DNA of 64,000 nt from Neoarius graeffei (Eukaryota; Chordata; Actinopteri; Siluriformes; Ariidae), in contig NC_083570.1 in NCBI RefSeq assembly GCF_027579695.1, forward strand, positions 4,867,001 to 4,931,000, written 5' to 3'. Below the pieces are notes generated by a model, which had not been told where the DNA came from, made no database searches, and saw only the letters and a list, made by a program, of their open reading frames with translations. How positions within the stretch are numbered: position 1 is the first letter of the stretch; every line of letters starts with the position of its first letter. Position numbers and translations under genes: made by a program. Positions 23,301-32,924 of this stretch are shown one piece after another.

Positions 23301-26300
23301 CGAATCCCAGCAAAACCCTAACAGAAAGACTCCGTCATGACCGACTCAGCAGAGGCTGAGTCAACTGTCTACCCGGCCAACCTTCAGGGAATTACGGCAG
23401 CTCCGACACACTTCGGAGTGACCATGGACGCTCATGGACGTACGCTCACCAGCCAACGTGAGGCCCTTGCTCGCCATGAGGAACTGCTTCAGCAAATTGG
23501 GAAAACCCTGGCACAGCTGACATCTCTGCCTGCATCTCCTGATCCAGCTCCCGCTCCTGTGCCACCTGCCATGCTACCTTCTTCACCTCGCGAACCCAGC
23601 CTTCCTGCACCACAGAGGTACGACGGCAAGCACAGTGAGTGCCGAGAGTTCCTTACCCAGTGTCAACTCACCTTTGAGCTTCAGCCTACCACCTACACTA
23701 CGGATCGCCGCAAGATTGCCTTTGTGATCACCTTATTAGCTGGTAAGGCGCGAGCCTGGGCTACTGCTTTCTGGCAAAGACAGGGACCTGAGTGCCTTGA
23801 TTTCCAGCTGTTTTCTGAAGAGATGCTTCGGGTCTTTGATCAGGCGGACATCAGTACCGACGCAGCCCGAAAGCTCATGTCCATCCGGCAAGGAGGAAGC
23901 GTTGCAGATTACGCCATCTCGTTTCGAACGCTCGCAGCAGTAAGTGGATGGAACGAGACTGCCCTGGTGTCAGCCTTCCACCATGGTCTGTCTGACCCCA
24001 TCAAAGACGGTCTGGCCTCTATTGGATGCCCAAGTGACCTCGAAACCCTCATCTCACATGCTATTCGTCTGGACAACAGGATGAGAGAACGCCACCAAGC
24101 CTTGAGCCCCCCCAGCCTCCCTACCTCTACCTGGAAACCGTCTACCTCCTTCAGTGACTGTCCAGAACCCATGCAAGTGGGTCGTACTCGCCTCTCCGCA
24201 TCTGAGAGGGAGCGCAGAAGGAGGGACAAGTGCTGCATCTACTGTGGCAAGCCTGGTCACTTCCGAGCATCATGTCCCAAACTCTTGGGAAAAGGACCGC
24301 CCCGTCCAGCCGAGGGAGGGTTGTGACGGGGCCTACCCTCTCTCCCGGACTCTCTGGCCAAGGAATCTACATCCCGGTCTCCATCTCCTGGGGTGAGTCT
24401 GTCCACTCTTGTCAAGCTTTGATAGACTCAGGGGCGGCTGGGAACTTTATGGATATTCACTTTGCCCAAAGCATCAATATACCTACTGCACCTCTTGAAG
24501 TCCCTCTGTCTGTGTCTGCCCTCGATGGCCAAGCGTTAGGTGATGGAAGAGTCACCCAAGTTACTTCTCCAGTCTTCCTCCAGTCTCAAGGTCACAAGGA
24601 AGAAATATCCCTGCACCTGATTCCTTCACCTGAGTTCCCAGTTATTCTAGGCCTTCCTTGGCTTACTCGCCACAACCCTCGCATAGACTGGGTAACAAGC
24701 CAGGTTGTGGAATGGGGCCCTGCATGCCATGCCTCTTGTCTGCTCTCTAGCTCTCCTGTGTCTCCTGCCGAGCCCCCTGATCTCACCGAGTTATCTCAAG
24801 TTCCCACAGAGTACTGGGATCTCAAGGAGGTATTCAGCAAGAGCAGGGCCGCCGTTCTTCCTCCGCACCGGGCCTACGACTGTGCCATCGACTTGCTCCC
24901 TGGGACTACCCCTCCTTGTGGCAGACTGTTTTCCCTCTCTCAGCCAGAACGCAAGGCCATGGAGGAATACCTCAAAGATGCCCTGGTCTCTGGGTTCATT
25001 CGACCCTCCACCTCACCTGCTGGTGCCGGCTTCTTCTTTGTTGGCAAGAAGGATGGGGGGCTCCGACCATGTATTGACTACAGGGGCCTGAACAAGATCA
25101 CTGTGCGCAACCGATATCCCCTTCCGCTGATGTCCACTGCTTTCGACCTGCTCCAAGGCGCCACCATCTTCACCAAGTTGGACCTACGAAACGCATACCA
25201 CCTCATCCGTATCCGACAGGGAGACGAGTGGAAGACTGCCTTTAACACCCCATCTGGGCACTACGAATACCAGGTGATGCCCTTCGGACTCACCAACGCA
25301 CCAGCTGTTTTTCAGGCCCTAATCAACGACGTCTTAAGGGACATGATTAACCTGTACGTTTTTGTCTACCTCGATGACATCCTTATCTTTTCCAAGACCG
25401 TGCAGGAGCACCGCCACCATGTCCGCCAGGTTCTCCAGAGGCTGCTACAGAACAATCTGTTCGCCAAGGCCCAGAAATGCGAATTTCATGTTCCCGAGGT
25501 CTCCTTTCTGGGATTTATTGTACGGACAGGCCAACTCCAAATGGACCCTGCCAAGACCCTGGCCGTCCGGGACTGGCCTACTCCCAAGTCCGTTAAGGAG
25601 GTTCAGCGGTTCTTAGGATTCGCTAACTTCTACCGCAAGTTCATCAGGAACTTCAGTTCTGTAGCAGCACCCATGTCAGACCTCACCAAAGGGACAGGTG
25701 GATCTTATGGCTGGTCTCCTCAGGCGGAAAAGGCGTTCAAAGACCTCAAGGACCGCTTCTGCACGGCACCCATTCTGGTCCTCCCAGACACCTCCCAACC
25801 ATTCATCGTGGAGGTGGACACCTCGGACAGTGGTGTCGGCGCGGTGCTCTCTCAACGTTCGGAAGGAAAGCTGCACCCCTGCGCTTACTTCTCCCACCGC
25901 CTGAGTCCTGCGGAGTCCCGGTACGATGTGGGGGATCGAGAACTGCTAGTGGTCAAACTGGCCCTTGAGGAGTGGAGGCACTGGCTGGAGGGAGCGCAAC
26001 ATCCATTCCTGGTTTGGACTGACCACAAGAACCTGGAGTACCTCCAGCAAGCCAAGAGACTGAACCCACGACAGGCTAGGTGGGCCCTGTTTTTCAGTCG
26101 GTTTGACTTCACCCTCTCGTACCACCCCGGCTCCAAGAACACCAAACCTGATGCACTATCCAGGCTGTTCTCTGCCACTAACAGGGAAAATGAAGTCGGG
26201 CCTATTATCCCTGTGTCCCGGATTGTGGCCCCTGTCCGCTGGGGTATTGAGGAGGCTGTCCGACGAGCCCAACGCCAGGACCCCGGTCCTGGGACGGGGC

Positions 26301-29300
26301 CACCGGGCCTCTTGTACGTCCCACATCAAGCCCGGGCCAAGGTTCTCCAGTGGGGTCACTCTTCCCCTCTCACCGCCCACCCGGGAGCTCGGAGGACCCT
26401 GGACTTCCTGAAAAGACGCTTCTGGTGGCCTAACATGGAGAAGGAAGTAAGGTCATTTGTCCTGTCTTGTGAGGTTTGCACCAGAACCAAGAACCCACGA
26501 CAGCGTCCCCAGGGTCTCCTGCATCCTCTGACCATTCCCCGGCATCCCTGGTCCCACTTGGCAGTCGACTTCATCACTGGTCTCCCTGAGTCACAAGGTA
26601 ACACGGTCATTTTGGTCATAGTTGACAGATTCTCCAAGGCCTGCCGCTTCATACCACTGTGCAAACTCCCCTCTGCTCTTGAAACTGCGAAACTTATGTT
26701 TAATCATGTCTTCCGAGTCTTTGGTCTTCCACAGGACATCGTCTCAGACCAAGGGCCCCAGTTCTCCTCCCGAGTGTGGCACGGGTTCTGCAAGGTCATC
26801 GGAGCCACTGCCAGCCTCTCCTCTGGGTTTCACCCACAGTCCAATGGTCAGACGGAGAGGCTCAACCAGGACCTGGAAACCACCCTGCGAGGCCTGGCTA
26901 TGGATAACCAGACATCGTGGAGCACCTGGCTGCCATGGGCAGAGTACGCCCACAACACCCTGCAGTCATCGGCCACCAAGCTGTCACCATTCCAGTGCCA
27001 ATTTGGGTTCCAGCCACCTCTGTTCCCAGACCAGGAGGAGGACGCGGGGGTGCCCTCGGTCAACCAATATGTGAGACAGTGTCGCAAGACCTGGAGCAAG
27101 GTCAGGAAGACCCTCATACAGACCTCCAGAACCAACCAGACTCAGGCCAACCGCCATAGAAGACCTGCACACGCTTTCCGCCCTGGGCAGCAGGTTTGGC
27201 TGTCCACTAAGGACCTTCCACTGCAGGTGGAGAACCGCAAGCTTGCTCCTCGCTACATTGGCCCCTTCAAGGTGGTGCGTAGGGTGAACCCTGTCTCCTA
27301 CCGGCTCCAGTTGCCCCGGACTCTGAGGATCAACCCCACTTTCCATGTTTCCCTGTTGCGGCCCGTACTGACGTCTACGTATGCCCCTGCCCCTAGGAAC
27401 CCCCCACCCCCCCGCATCTTCCAGGGGCAGACTGTGTTCACTGTGAATCGCCTGCTTGACTCCCGCCGGGTCCGCGGCGGGTTGCAATATCTGGTGGACT
27501 GGGAGGGCTATGGTCCTGAGGAGCGCTGCTGGGTTCCTGCTCGGGATGTCCTAGATAAAGAACTGTGTCGGGACTTCCATTCGGCCCATCCAGATCGCCC
27601 TGGGAACGTCAGGAGACACTCCTAGAGGGGGGGGTCCTGTTAGGACTAGGACTGTTTTGGCCTCTAGAGGCCGCTGTTCTTTCCTTTTCATATCATGTTT
27701 ATTTTGACCTCTAGAGGCCGCCACTGTTCCTGTGTTTTGTGTTGTGTTAATTGCCTGTTTAGTCCTGATTATCTTCACCTGTGTTCAATTTAGTTTGTGT
27801 ATTTATACCCCCTGAGTTCAGTCCTCTTGTCACGGAGTCTTTGTGCTGTTATGTTTATCTCCAGTTTCCTCTGTACCGGGTTCTTTGTTTTGCACTTTGC
27901 TTTTCTTTTGGACTTAAGTATTCACTGTGTTTTTGGATCTGAGCTTTTGCATTTTTGCCTTTTCCTTTTTGGACTTTGAACTTTTGGATTTTTTTTATTT
28001 TTTCCCTTTGTCTCCCCAGTGTTGGATTATACTCTTTGTTTTTTTGTTGTCTTTTGTTTTGCCCTGGATTGTATATAGTGTATATAGTATAAATAAACCT
28101 TTTGATATTTTTTCTACTTCTGCCTCACGCCTCTGCATTTGAGTCATCCCCCTGGTGGCCTAGTGGGGGTTTGCTGGATTATCACACCAACGAACCAGGT
28201 TCGAATCCCAGCAAAACCCTAACAACAAAACCATCTCTAAAGAGTTTGGACTCCACCAATCGACAGTCAGACAGATTGTGTACAAATGGAGGAGATTAAA
28301 GACCACTGTTACCCTCCCCAGGAGTGGTCCACCAAAAAAGATCACTCCAAGAGCAAGGTGTGTAATAGTCGGCGAGGTCACAAAGGACCCCAGAGTAACT
28401 TCTAAGCAACTGAAGGCCTCTCTCACATTGGCTAATGTTAATGTTCATGAGTCCATCAGGAGAACACTGAACAACAATGGTGTGCATGGCAGGGTTGCAA
28501 GGAGAAAGCCACTGCTCTCCAAAACGAACATTGCTGCTTGTCTGCAGTTTGCTAAAGATCATGTGGACAAGCCAGAAGGCTATTGGAAAAATGTTTTGTG
28601 GATGGATGAGACCAAAATAGAACTGTTTGGTTTAAACGAGAAGCATTATATTTGGAGAAAGGAAAACACTGCATTCCAGCATAAGAACCTTATCCCATCT
28701 GTGAAACATGGTGATGGTAGTATCATGGTTTGGGCCTGTTTTGCTGCATCTGGGCCAGGACGGCTTGCCATCATTGATGGAACAATGAATTCTGAATTAT
28801 ACCAGCGAATTCTAAAGGAAAATGTCAGGACATCTGTCCATGAACTGAATCTCAAGAGAAGGTGGGTCATGAAGCAAGACAATGACCCTAAGCACACAAG
28901 TCATTCTACCAAAGAATGATTAAAGAAGAATAAAGTTAATGTTTTGGAATGGCCAAGTCAAAGTCCTGACCTTAATCCAATTGAAATGTTGTGGAAGGAC
29001 CTGAAGCGAGCAGTTCATGAGAGGAAACCCACCAACATCCCAGAGTTGAAGCTGTTCTGTACGGAGGAATGGGCAAAAATTCCTCCAAGCCGGTGTGCAG
29101 GACTGATCAACAGTTACCGGGAACGTTGAGTTGCAGTTATTGCTGCACAAGGGGGTCACACCAGACACTGAAAGCAAAGGTTCACATACTTTTGCCACTC
29201 ACAGATATGTAATATTGGATCATTTTCCTCAACAAATAAATGACCAAGTATAATATTTTTGTCTCATTTGTTTAACTGGGTTCTCTTTATCTACTTTTAG

Positions 29301-29524
29301 GACTTGTGTGAAAAGCTGATGATGTTTTACGTCATATTTATGCAGAAATATAGAAAATTCTAAAGGGTTCACAAACTTTCAAGCACCACTGTATGTGGCA
29401 AGAGTAAGAATAATTTAAGCTTGTTTACTGGTTTGATCTGGCCCAAGCAATGAGGACAAAAGATACCCTAACCATGTAGCCTATGGAACTAAGATACATT
29501 AACAATCTGGCATCTGTTACACCT

Positions 29525-29557
<33 letters not shown>

Positions 29558-31970
29558 TTCTGGGAAAAAAAAATCAGTATACACCACCATGTTTTAGGCA
29601 AAGTTACCTCAGGCAAAAATAAGTTGAAACTTTCCACTCTATTGCTTTGGCTGATCGAATGATTTATTTTTAAAATCACAAACAAGGCAGGCTACAACCA
29701 GAGGCGATTCTAGAGTCTGTTGTGGCCCCAAGCAAAAATTTCCAGGGGGCCCTTCTGACCAGTGTTCATCACCAATATGTTATAAATAATCTGACACCAA
29801 CGAAAAATGTATGAAACCAAATATTTTTAAATTCCAAATGTGAAAATACAATGGTAAAGAACAATAAAAAACAAAATAACTAAGCCCTCGGGCCCTGACT
29901 CTCGGCGGGCCCCTGGGCCAGGGGGCCCCAAACAGTTGCCTGCCTTGCCTGTTCACAAGCTGTGCGTCTGGCTACAACTGCGCTGCTTCGAAAATGTAAA
30001 TTAAACAGCTTGATGAAAGTGCACTGATGGTTCCCATGAAAACCCCGTGTCTCCTGCACTGCGTTCCTCCGCCGAGTCGCACGCTCATTCGCGTTTGTGT
30101 TCTTGGTCTCAGAGCCGCGCACACCAAACACACACAGAAGACAGAATCAGCATTTAACATAATTATCAATGCACTTTTTACGGAGACGTATTAATGTTAT
30201 TCTTTATTTTTTATCCAGTTGAATATTTAGCGTACAAATGTATTTTCAGCTCTTAAAAATGACTGAGGTCCAGACCGCAGGGGCCTCATAGCTGGCTCCG
30301 GCCATGGAGATGAACAAGATGCTAATAGGAAGATAAGACAGTTCAATGACAAATGGAAGTTCGGGTGAGATTGGCTAGTTCATCGCAAAACTGAAAATAC
30401 CCTGTACTGCGAAGACTGTAGAAAGTCTGGCAAAGACAGGCACCAGTAATTTTAAACTCGAAACTATAAAGGACCACGAAAAGTCAAATGCACACATCGT
30501 TACTATAACATCAAAACAGGCGGAGACGGCTGGTTCACTACAGGACAGCATTGCTTTCAGTCCCTGGCTGTCATGAAGTCGGCTGAGCTGGAGAGGATGG
30601 AGCTGCTATTTAGAAACGTTCACGCAATTGGAAAGAAGTTGATCCGCCCCAGCTATCAACTTATGGCCTGCTGGAAGCCTCAGGTCATGAAGACCATTTT
30701 TCATGGACAATTCAGACTCATCTGATGATGAATGTAATGAGGACATTTAATGTCTCTCTCTACACATGTTCACACACACACTAATAGATAATACATAATA
30801 TACATAATAATACTTGATAATACACATAATACTTGCATATCAAAACATCAAATGTTTTTCAGTGATAAATGTTTTGAATTGGACTTTTAATATTAGAATC
30901 AGTTCAGTTGTACTGAATGTTATTTTTCATATTATACGATATTTCATATTGTAAGGGGCTTGAATTTGAGTTCAATACACAGAATACTCTGTTTATATTT
31001 TTGTCTCAACTGGTTGCATGTTTTCATATAGGCAGCGACCTTAACAGCACTGAGTATTGAGTGCTCCTGTAGAGATACATTATACGCTGCCATTCATAAT
31101 TAAATCTAGATCTTCCGAACTTTAACGCATCATGGTGAAGAAAAAACTGCAATTTCCTGGCAACAAAATTGTGGCTAGTGAAAAGGCTGAATGGCTAGTG
31201 ACTCGGGAAAACCACTAGCCACAGTGGCCGGTGAGCAAAAAAGTTAATGTAAAGCCCTGATACACACATTGAAATTAAAGTTCAAATCATATCACTGACT
31301 AAAGCACCTGTTTCTAGATGGGAAACTATAATTAAGATGATTTAATTCTGGAAAGATTTCTAGTTCTCACCTGTTTCTCAGCTCTTTCTGCTGCAACTGT
31401 GACGGTGTCGTGACCTTTGTGATGATCCATCGTACACAAATAACAGATGCAGGTTTGATCAGTACGACAGTAGATCTCAATCAGCTTGTTATGTTCAGAG
31501 CAGATCTTCTCTTGGAGTTTTGCTGAGGCTTCAATTAATGTGTGTTTTTTCAAAACAGGAACTTCAAGATGAGGTTTCAGATGAGTTTCACAATAAGAAG
31601 CCAAACACATCAGACAGGACTTGACGGCTTTGTGTTTTCTCCCGGTGCAGAAATCACACTCCACATCTCCAGGTCCAGCGTAACAGTGAGGAGGAGAAGC
31701 GGCTTGGACTTCAGTCTTCTTCAGTTTCTCCACCACTTCATCCAGCATGTTGTTTCTGCGTAGAACAGGCCTTGTCGTGAAAGTGTCTCTGCACTGAGGA
31801 CAGCTGTAGACGCCCTTCTGATCCTCCTGATCCCAGCAGCCATTAATACACACCTTACAGAAACTGTGACCACAGAGGATAGTCACCGGATCCTTCAGGA
31901 GATCCAGACACACTGGACACATGAACTGGTCCACAGAAAGCTGATCTACTGAAATACTGGCCTCGGCCAT
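16372..31970 (-). CDS. finTRIM-B: RING, B-box, coiled-coil, PRY-SPRY E3 ligase
   Basis: Six minus-strand exons with GT-AG borders: 31371-31970 (600 bp), 20115-20210 (96), 19743-19976 (234), 19439-19610 (172), 19181-19240 (60) and 16372-16895 (524). They total 1686 bp, stay in phase across every junction and give about 561 residues. The 96/234 bp coiled-coil exons are a TRIM hallmark. The class comprises cytoplasmic ubiquitin ligases, many antiviral; the function of this copy is inferred. The start ATG at 31970 is in good context. Intron 1 is 11.2 kb because a nested transposon (21719-31259) sits in it; intron 5 holds a hAT at 17108-18126. Whether such an intron is still spliced efficiently is unknown. 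Closest relative in the window is finTRIM-C. Confidence 0.85.
17108..18126. mobile_element. Non-autonomous hAT element in finTRIM-B intron 5
   Basis: A 1019-bp insert absent from copies A and C. The ends are CAGTGTTGCCA and, on the complement of the right end, CAGGGTTGCCA. The flanking 8-mers AACTAAAA and AAGTAAAA match the unoccupied AAGTAAAA of finTRIM-A with one change. No transposase frame is present. Confidence 0.88.
19150..20370. repeat. GT, CA and GT/GA microsatellites of finTRIM-B introns
   Basis: Simple runs at 19150-19171 (GT), 19984-20008 (CA) and 20319-20366 (GT then GA). Matching runs of other lengths sit at the same places in finTRIM-C (50158-50190, 51008-51023, 51335-51395) and partly in D (37499-37522). 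Confidence 0.85.
19743..20210 (-). CDS. finTRIM-B exons 2 and 3, coiled coil
   Basis: Exon 2 (20115-20210) and exon 3 (19743-19976) encode a long heptad-rich helix, with runs such as [16 protein letters not shown] and [20 protein letters not shown] proteins dimerise through this region in antiparallel fashion. Both exons are in phase 0, so they could be skipped without changing frame. Confidence 0.85.
20690..21290 (+). repeat. hAT-type remnant with a BED-finger tail
   Basis: Starts with the hAT-like end CAGAGGTGGACAGTAACG and contains a short frame with [19 protein letters not shown], which resembles the C-terminal half of a BED zinc finger. The same remnant is in the corresponding intron of finTRIM-C (53187-53760), so it was inserted before B and C were duplicated. 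The right end is not defined. Confidence 0.55.
22737..23323 (+). repeat. 5' LTR of the Gypsy element
   Basis: Starts TGTTAGG and ends CCTAACA. The U3 has two copies of CCTCTAGAGGCCGC (palindromic core) and a TATA-like TATTTATA at 22899. The predicted transcript start is about 30 bp downstream, near 22931. AATAAA at about 23190 is the likely polyadenylation signal. The last 110 bp carry a tRNA-like A/B-box module. Confidence 0.95.
23255..23307 (+). promoter_or_regulatory. tRNA-like A and B boxes in the LTR end
   Basis: TGGCCTAGTGG (23255-23265) fits the RNA polymerase III A box and GGTTCGAATCC (23297-23307) is a perfect B-box consensus, 31 bp apart. Flanking arms GGTTTGCTGG (23267-23276) and CCAGCAAAACC (23307-23317) can pair with one bulge. 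It does not fold as a normal tRNA by eye. Repeated in the 3' LTR at 28156-28208. Function unknown. Confidence 0.6.
23325..23335 (+). promoter_or_regulatory. Self-priming primer-binding site
   Basis: AAAGACTCCGT lies one base after the 5' LTR and is the exact complement of ACGGAGTCTTT at 22931-22941, which sits 32 bp after the TATA-like box, at the predicted 5' end of the transcript. No TGG-type complement to a tRNA 3' end is present. This matches the self-priming mechanism described for Tf1 and related chromoviruses. It abuts the gag ATG. Confidence 0.85.
23337..24326 (+). CDS. gag: Gypsy gag (capsid/nucleocapsid)
   Basis: An open frame of 329 residues starting directly after the primer-binding site. 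The N-terminal part has a short coiled stretch, then a proline-rich linker (about residues 65-90). A capsid-like region around [13 protein letters not shown] is typical of Ty3/sushi gag. One CCHC zinc knuckle follows (C300-x2-C303-x4-H308-x4-C313). The frame overlaps pol and ends at TGA 24324-24326, inside the stem of the frameshift signal. It packages the RNA in cytoplasmic particles. Confidence 0.95.
   Translation: MTDSAEAESTVYPANLQGITAAPTHFGVTMDAHGRTLTSQREALARHEELLQQIGKTLAQLTSLPASPDPAPAPVPPAMLPSSPREPSLPAPQRYDGKHSECREFLTQCQLTFELQPTTYTTDRRKIAFVITLLAGKARAWATAFWQRQGPECLDFQLFSEEMLRVFDQADISTDAARKLMSIRQGGSVADYAISFRTLAAVSGWNETALVSAFHHGLSDPIKDGLASIGCPSDLETLISHAIRLDNRMRERHQALSPPSLPTSTWKPSTSFSDCPEPMQVGRTRLSASERERRRRDKCCIYCGKPGHFRASCPKLLGKGPPRPAEGGL
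24230..27625 (+). CDS. pol: Gypsy pol polyprotein with C-terminal chromodomain
   Basis: Lies in the -1 frame relative to gag and is probably made as a Gag-Pol fusion through the slip site at 24287-24293, so the first Met (24230) is unlikely to be the true start. Domains in order, numbered from that Met: aspartic protease with DSGA at residue 66; reverse transcriptase with YLDD at 380; RNase H with [11 protein letters not shown] and TDHKNLEYL; integrase with the His/Cys finger (CEVC), catalytic DFITGL, SDQGPQF and a Glu in [10 protein letters not shown]; then a chromodomain near 1065-1115 ([16 protein letters not shown]). All key residues are present. The chromodomain would steer integration to marked chromatin in related elements. 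Confidence 0.96.
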   Translation: MLHLLWQAWSLPSIMSQTLGKRTAPSSRGRVVTGPTLSPGLSGQGIYIPVSISWGESVHSCQALIDSGAAGNFMDIHFAQSINIPTAPLEVPLSVSALDGQALGDGRVTQVTSPVFLQSQGHKEEISLHLIPSPEFPVILGLPWLTRHNPRIDWVTSQVVEWGPACHASCLLSSSPVSPAEPPDLTELSQVPTEYWDLKEVFSKSRAAVLPPHRAYDCAIDLLPGTTPPCGRLFSLSQPERKAMEEYLKDALVSGFIRPSTSPAGAGFFFVGKKDGGLRPCIDYRGLNKITVRNRYPLPLMSTAFDLLQGATIFTKLDLRNAYHLIRIRQGDEWKTAFNTPSGHYEYQVMPFGLTNAPAVFQALINDVLRDMINLYVFVYLDDILIFSKTVQEHRHHVRQVLQRLLQNNLFAKAQKCEFHVPEVSFLGFIVRTGQLQMDPAKTLAVRDWPTPKSVKEVQRFLGFANFYRKFIRNFSSVAAPMSDLTKGTGGSYGWSPQAEKAFKDLKDRFCTAPILVLPDTSQPFIVEVDTSDSGVGAVLSQRSEGKLHPCAYFSHRLSPAESRYDVGDRELLVVKLALEEWRHWLEGAQHPFLVWTDHKNLEYLQQAKRLNPRQARWALFFSRFDFTLSYHPGSKNTKPDALSRLFSATNRENEVGPIIPVSRIVAPVRWGIEEAVRRAQRQDPGPGTGPPGLLYVPHQARAKVLQWGHSSPLTAHPGARRTLDFLKRRFWWPNMEKEVRSFVLSCEVCTRTKNPRQRPQGLLHPLTIPRHPWSHLAVDFITGLPESQGNTVILVIVDRFSKACRFIPLCKLPSALETAKLMFNHVFRVFGLPQDIVSDQGPQFSSRVWHGFCKVIGATASLSSGFHPQSNGQTERLNQDLETTLRGLAMDNQTSWSTWLPWAEYAHNTLQSSATKLSPFQCQFGFQPPLFPDQEEDAGVPSVNQYVRQCRKTWSKVRKTLIQTSRTNQTQANRHRRPAHAFRPGQQVWLSTKDLPLQVENRKLAPRYIGPFKVVRRVNPVSYRLQLPRTLRINPTFHVSLLRPVLTSTYAPAPRNPPPPRIFQGQTVFTVNRLLDSRRVRGGLQYLVDWEGYGPEERCWVPARDVLDKELCRDFHSAHPDRPGNVRRHS
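24287..24332 (+). promoter_or_regulatory. -1 ribosomal frameshift signal (gag to pol)
   Basis: The heptamer GGGAAAA (24287-24293) is phased in gag as G|GGA|AAA, fitting X XXY YYZ. After a 5-base spacer, GCCCCGTC (24299-24306) pairs perfectly with GACGGGGC (24325-24332) across an 18-base loop. Reading on in the -1 frame enters pol with no stop. The gag stop codon lies at the base of the 3' arm. Confidence 0.88.
27624..27637 (+). promoter_or_regulatory. Polypurine tract of the Gypsy element
   Basis: AGAGGGGGGGG immediately precedes the 3' LTR (27638) and overlaps the end of pol. Position and purine content fit the plus-strand primer. Confidence 0.8.
27638..28224 (+). repeat. 3' LTR of the Gypsy element
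   Basis: 587 bp, same length as the 5' LTR with three transitions between them (G/A near 27690, T/C near 27778, T/C near 28051). The low divergence supports recent insertion and argues against gene conversion being needed to explain it. Confidence 0.95.
29699..29970. mobile_element. Small hAT-type MITE
   Basis: A 272-bp insert with ends CAGAGGCG and, on the complement of the right end, CAGACGCA, flanked by a perfect 8-bp duplication GCTACAAC (29691-29698, 29971-29978). It lies inside the larger hAT remnant. It is GC-rich at the right and has no coding capacity. Confidence 0.85.
31371..31970 (-). CDS. finTRIM-B exon 1, RING and two B-boxes
   Basis: A 200-residue exon from ATG 31970 to the donor CAG|GTGAGA. 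The RING is C3HC4: C18-x2-C21-x11-C33-x-H35-x2-C38-x2-C41-x15-C57-x2-C60. B-box 1 is [15 protein letters not shown] and onward; B-box 2 runs from [12 protein letters not shown] to HHKGHDTV. All zinc ligands are present. The N-terminus has three extra residues around DQLSV compared with C and D. Confidence 0.9.
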
Positions 31971-31986
31971 TTTCCTGAAATCACAC

Positions 31987-32017
<31 letters not shown>

Positions 32018-32019
32018 TC

Positions 32020-32924
32020 AGTTTTGTTTTCTCTGAAATGAGGAGTTACTTCCTGGTTCTGTGTGTGAAAGAGCAATAGAGGAAGAGGAGGAGCACAAAC
32101 ACAGAGAGATCATGAACACTCATCTATTAACCATTTCATCTCCCTTCAGTACAGAAATATAACCCATGTAACTGCACTGATTAGGATTAATAATGAGATG
32201 AGATGAGACTCACAGAATGGATCTTAATTTTCAGGACTTTTCCACCTACTGACACCTCAAGCACAACTTTCAGCCTTGTTGATAAATTACAATTGTTTCA
32301 CTTGAACAGCTTTTTCCTCGTGACATCTTTAAAGTGATCTTCATCCCTAAAGAATGTTGGAGCCATTTTAAAAGTGAGGAGGACGCAGCTGTCAGGAAGG
32401 AAAACCATATTTTATTGATTTCGCATTGTTTATTGCAAATAGAAATCACAAAAGTGGATCTTTTTTTCTACATAATCTCCATTTCACTCAGTATGAGCGC
32501 TCCAGGCTTAACAAGAGCCTGAACTCTTCATGACGTGCTGTTTGTGGAAACTAATCCACTTTGTGTTGGGCCACATCCCACCACCTCATCGCAGATTAGT
32601 TTCCTGGAGCAGCATGCCTCATCCTCTTTTATTCCTTACATCATGATTTATCAAGAACATTATACTGGGTCGATGAAGAGTTCTTTTTCATGAACAGATT
32701 GTTGAAATGGAAATGAAGTCAGTAGATGAATATGTCTGAGATCAGAGATCCTGAGTTGCCTCAATCAGTCATTAGATGTGTCTTTGAGAAGTTGGAGAAC
32801 ACTGGAGAACCAGGAGGAAACCCACACTGACACGAGTCATTTTGACATTGTTAACAGACTGAACTGAATGTGCTGAAAGGCAGAAGAAAGAAATCTGCTA
32901 GTAGTGTTAACACAAGATGAGCTC
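32020..32924. other. finTRIM-B upstream region with a block duplicated at 46.6 kb
   Basis: A (GA)n run at 31987-32016 and upstream sequence similar to finTRIM-C's continues to about 32289. From 32690 to 32920 a block matches 46580-46815 near finTRIM-C. No gene is seen. The promoter of finTRIM-B should lie here, but no TATA box or interferon-response motif can be named with confidence. Confidence 0.4.

Larger units (their letters stand above)
22737..28224 (+). mobile_element. Complete Ty3/Gypsy chromovirus-type LTR retrotransposon
   Basis: A 5488-bp element with two 587-bp LTRs, TG...CA ends and a perfect ACAAA target duplication (22732-22736, 28225-28229). Order: LTR, primer-binding site, gag, pol (protease, RT, RNase H, integrase, chromodomain), polypurine tract, LTR. 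Gag and pol are both open. The LTRs differ at three sites, all transitions, so insertion is recent. The chromodomain and self-priming site place it with sushi-like chromoviruses. It could still be autonomous; activity is inferred, not shown. Confidence 0.97.
22659..29171 (+). pseudogene. Tc1-like transposase interrupted by the Gypsy element
   Basis: Coding sequence runs from ATG at 22659 to 22736 and resumes at 28230, ending at TGA 29169-29171. The catalytic set is visible: [23 protein letters not shown] and [15 protein letters not shown] (DD34E). In-frame stops occur at codon 3 (GCA TGA), at 28917-28919 where Trp is expected, and at 29127-29129. The transposon was therefore already inactive, or became so, independently of the 5.5-kb insertion. 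Confidence 0.9.
22295..29391 (+). mobile_element. Tc1-like transposon of a second family, split by a Gypsy element
   Basis: Ends CAGTGGTGCTTGAAAG and its complement, flanked by TA at 22293-22294 and 29392-29393. Without the retrotransposon and its 5-bp duplication it is about 1.6 kb, the usual Tc1 length. It differs in ends and transposase from the other Tc1-like family in this window. Confidence 0.92.
21719..31259 (+). mobile_element. hAT-type remnant containing nested Tc1 and Gypsy elements
   Basis: The outer ends CAGGGCTTTACATTA and TAATGTAAAGCCCTG are inverted. The flanking 8-mers AGACACTC (21711-21718) and ATACACAC (31260-31267) are each one or two changes from AGACACAC, the undivided sequence in finTRIM-C at about 54297-54304. 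Coding remnants at 30300-30480 resemble the zinc-finger region of hAT genes (ETIKDHEKS-like) and at 30576-30720 another piece reads [18 protein letters not shown]. Most of the 9.5 kb is later insertions. The element is inactive. Confidence 0.8.

Noticed and set aside
23250-23323. A genuine tRNA gene at the end of the Gypsy LTR
   Set aside because: A and B boxes are present, but no proper acceptor, anticodon and T stems can be drawn, and it occurs in both LTRs as part of the element.
23909-27487. Several antisense and off-frame open frames of 60-167 codons across gag and pol
   Set aside because: They mirror the GC-rich coding sequence of the Gypsy element and match no domain.
31542-31763. Plus-strand 73-codon frame repeated at 54578-54799
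   Set aside because: Antisense of the conserved finTRIM RING/B-box exon; conserved only because the exon is.
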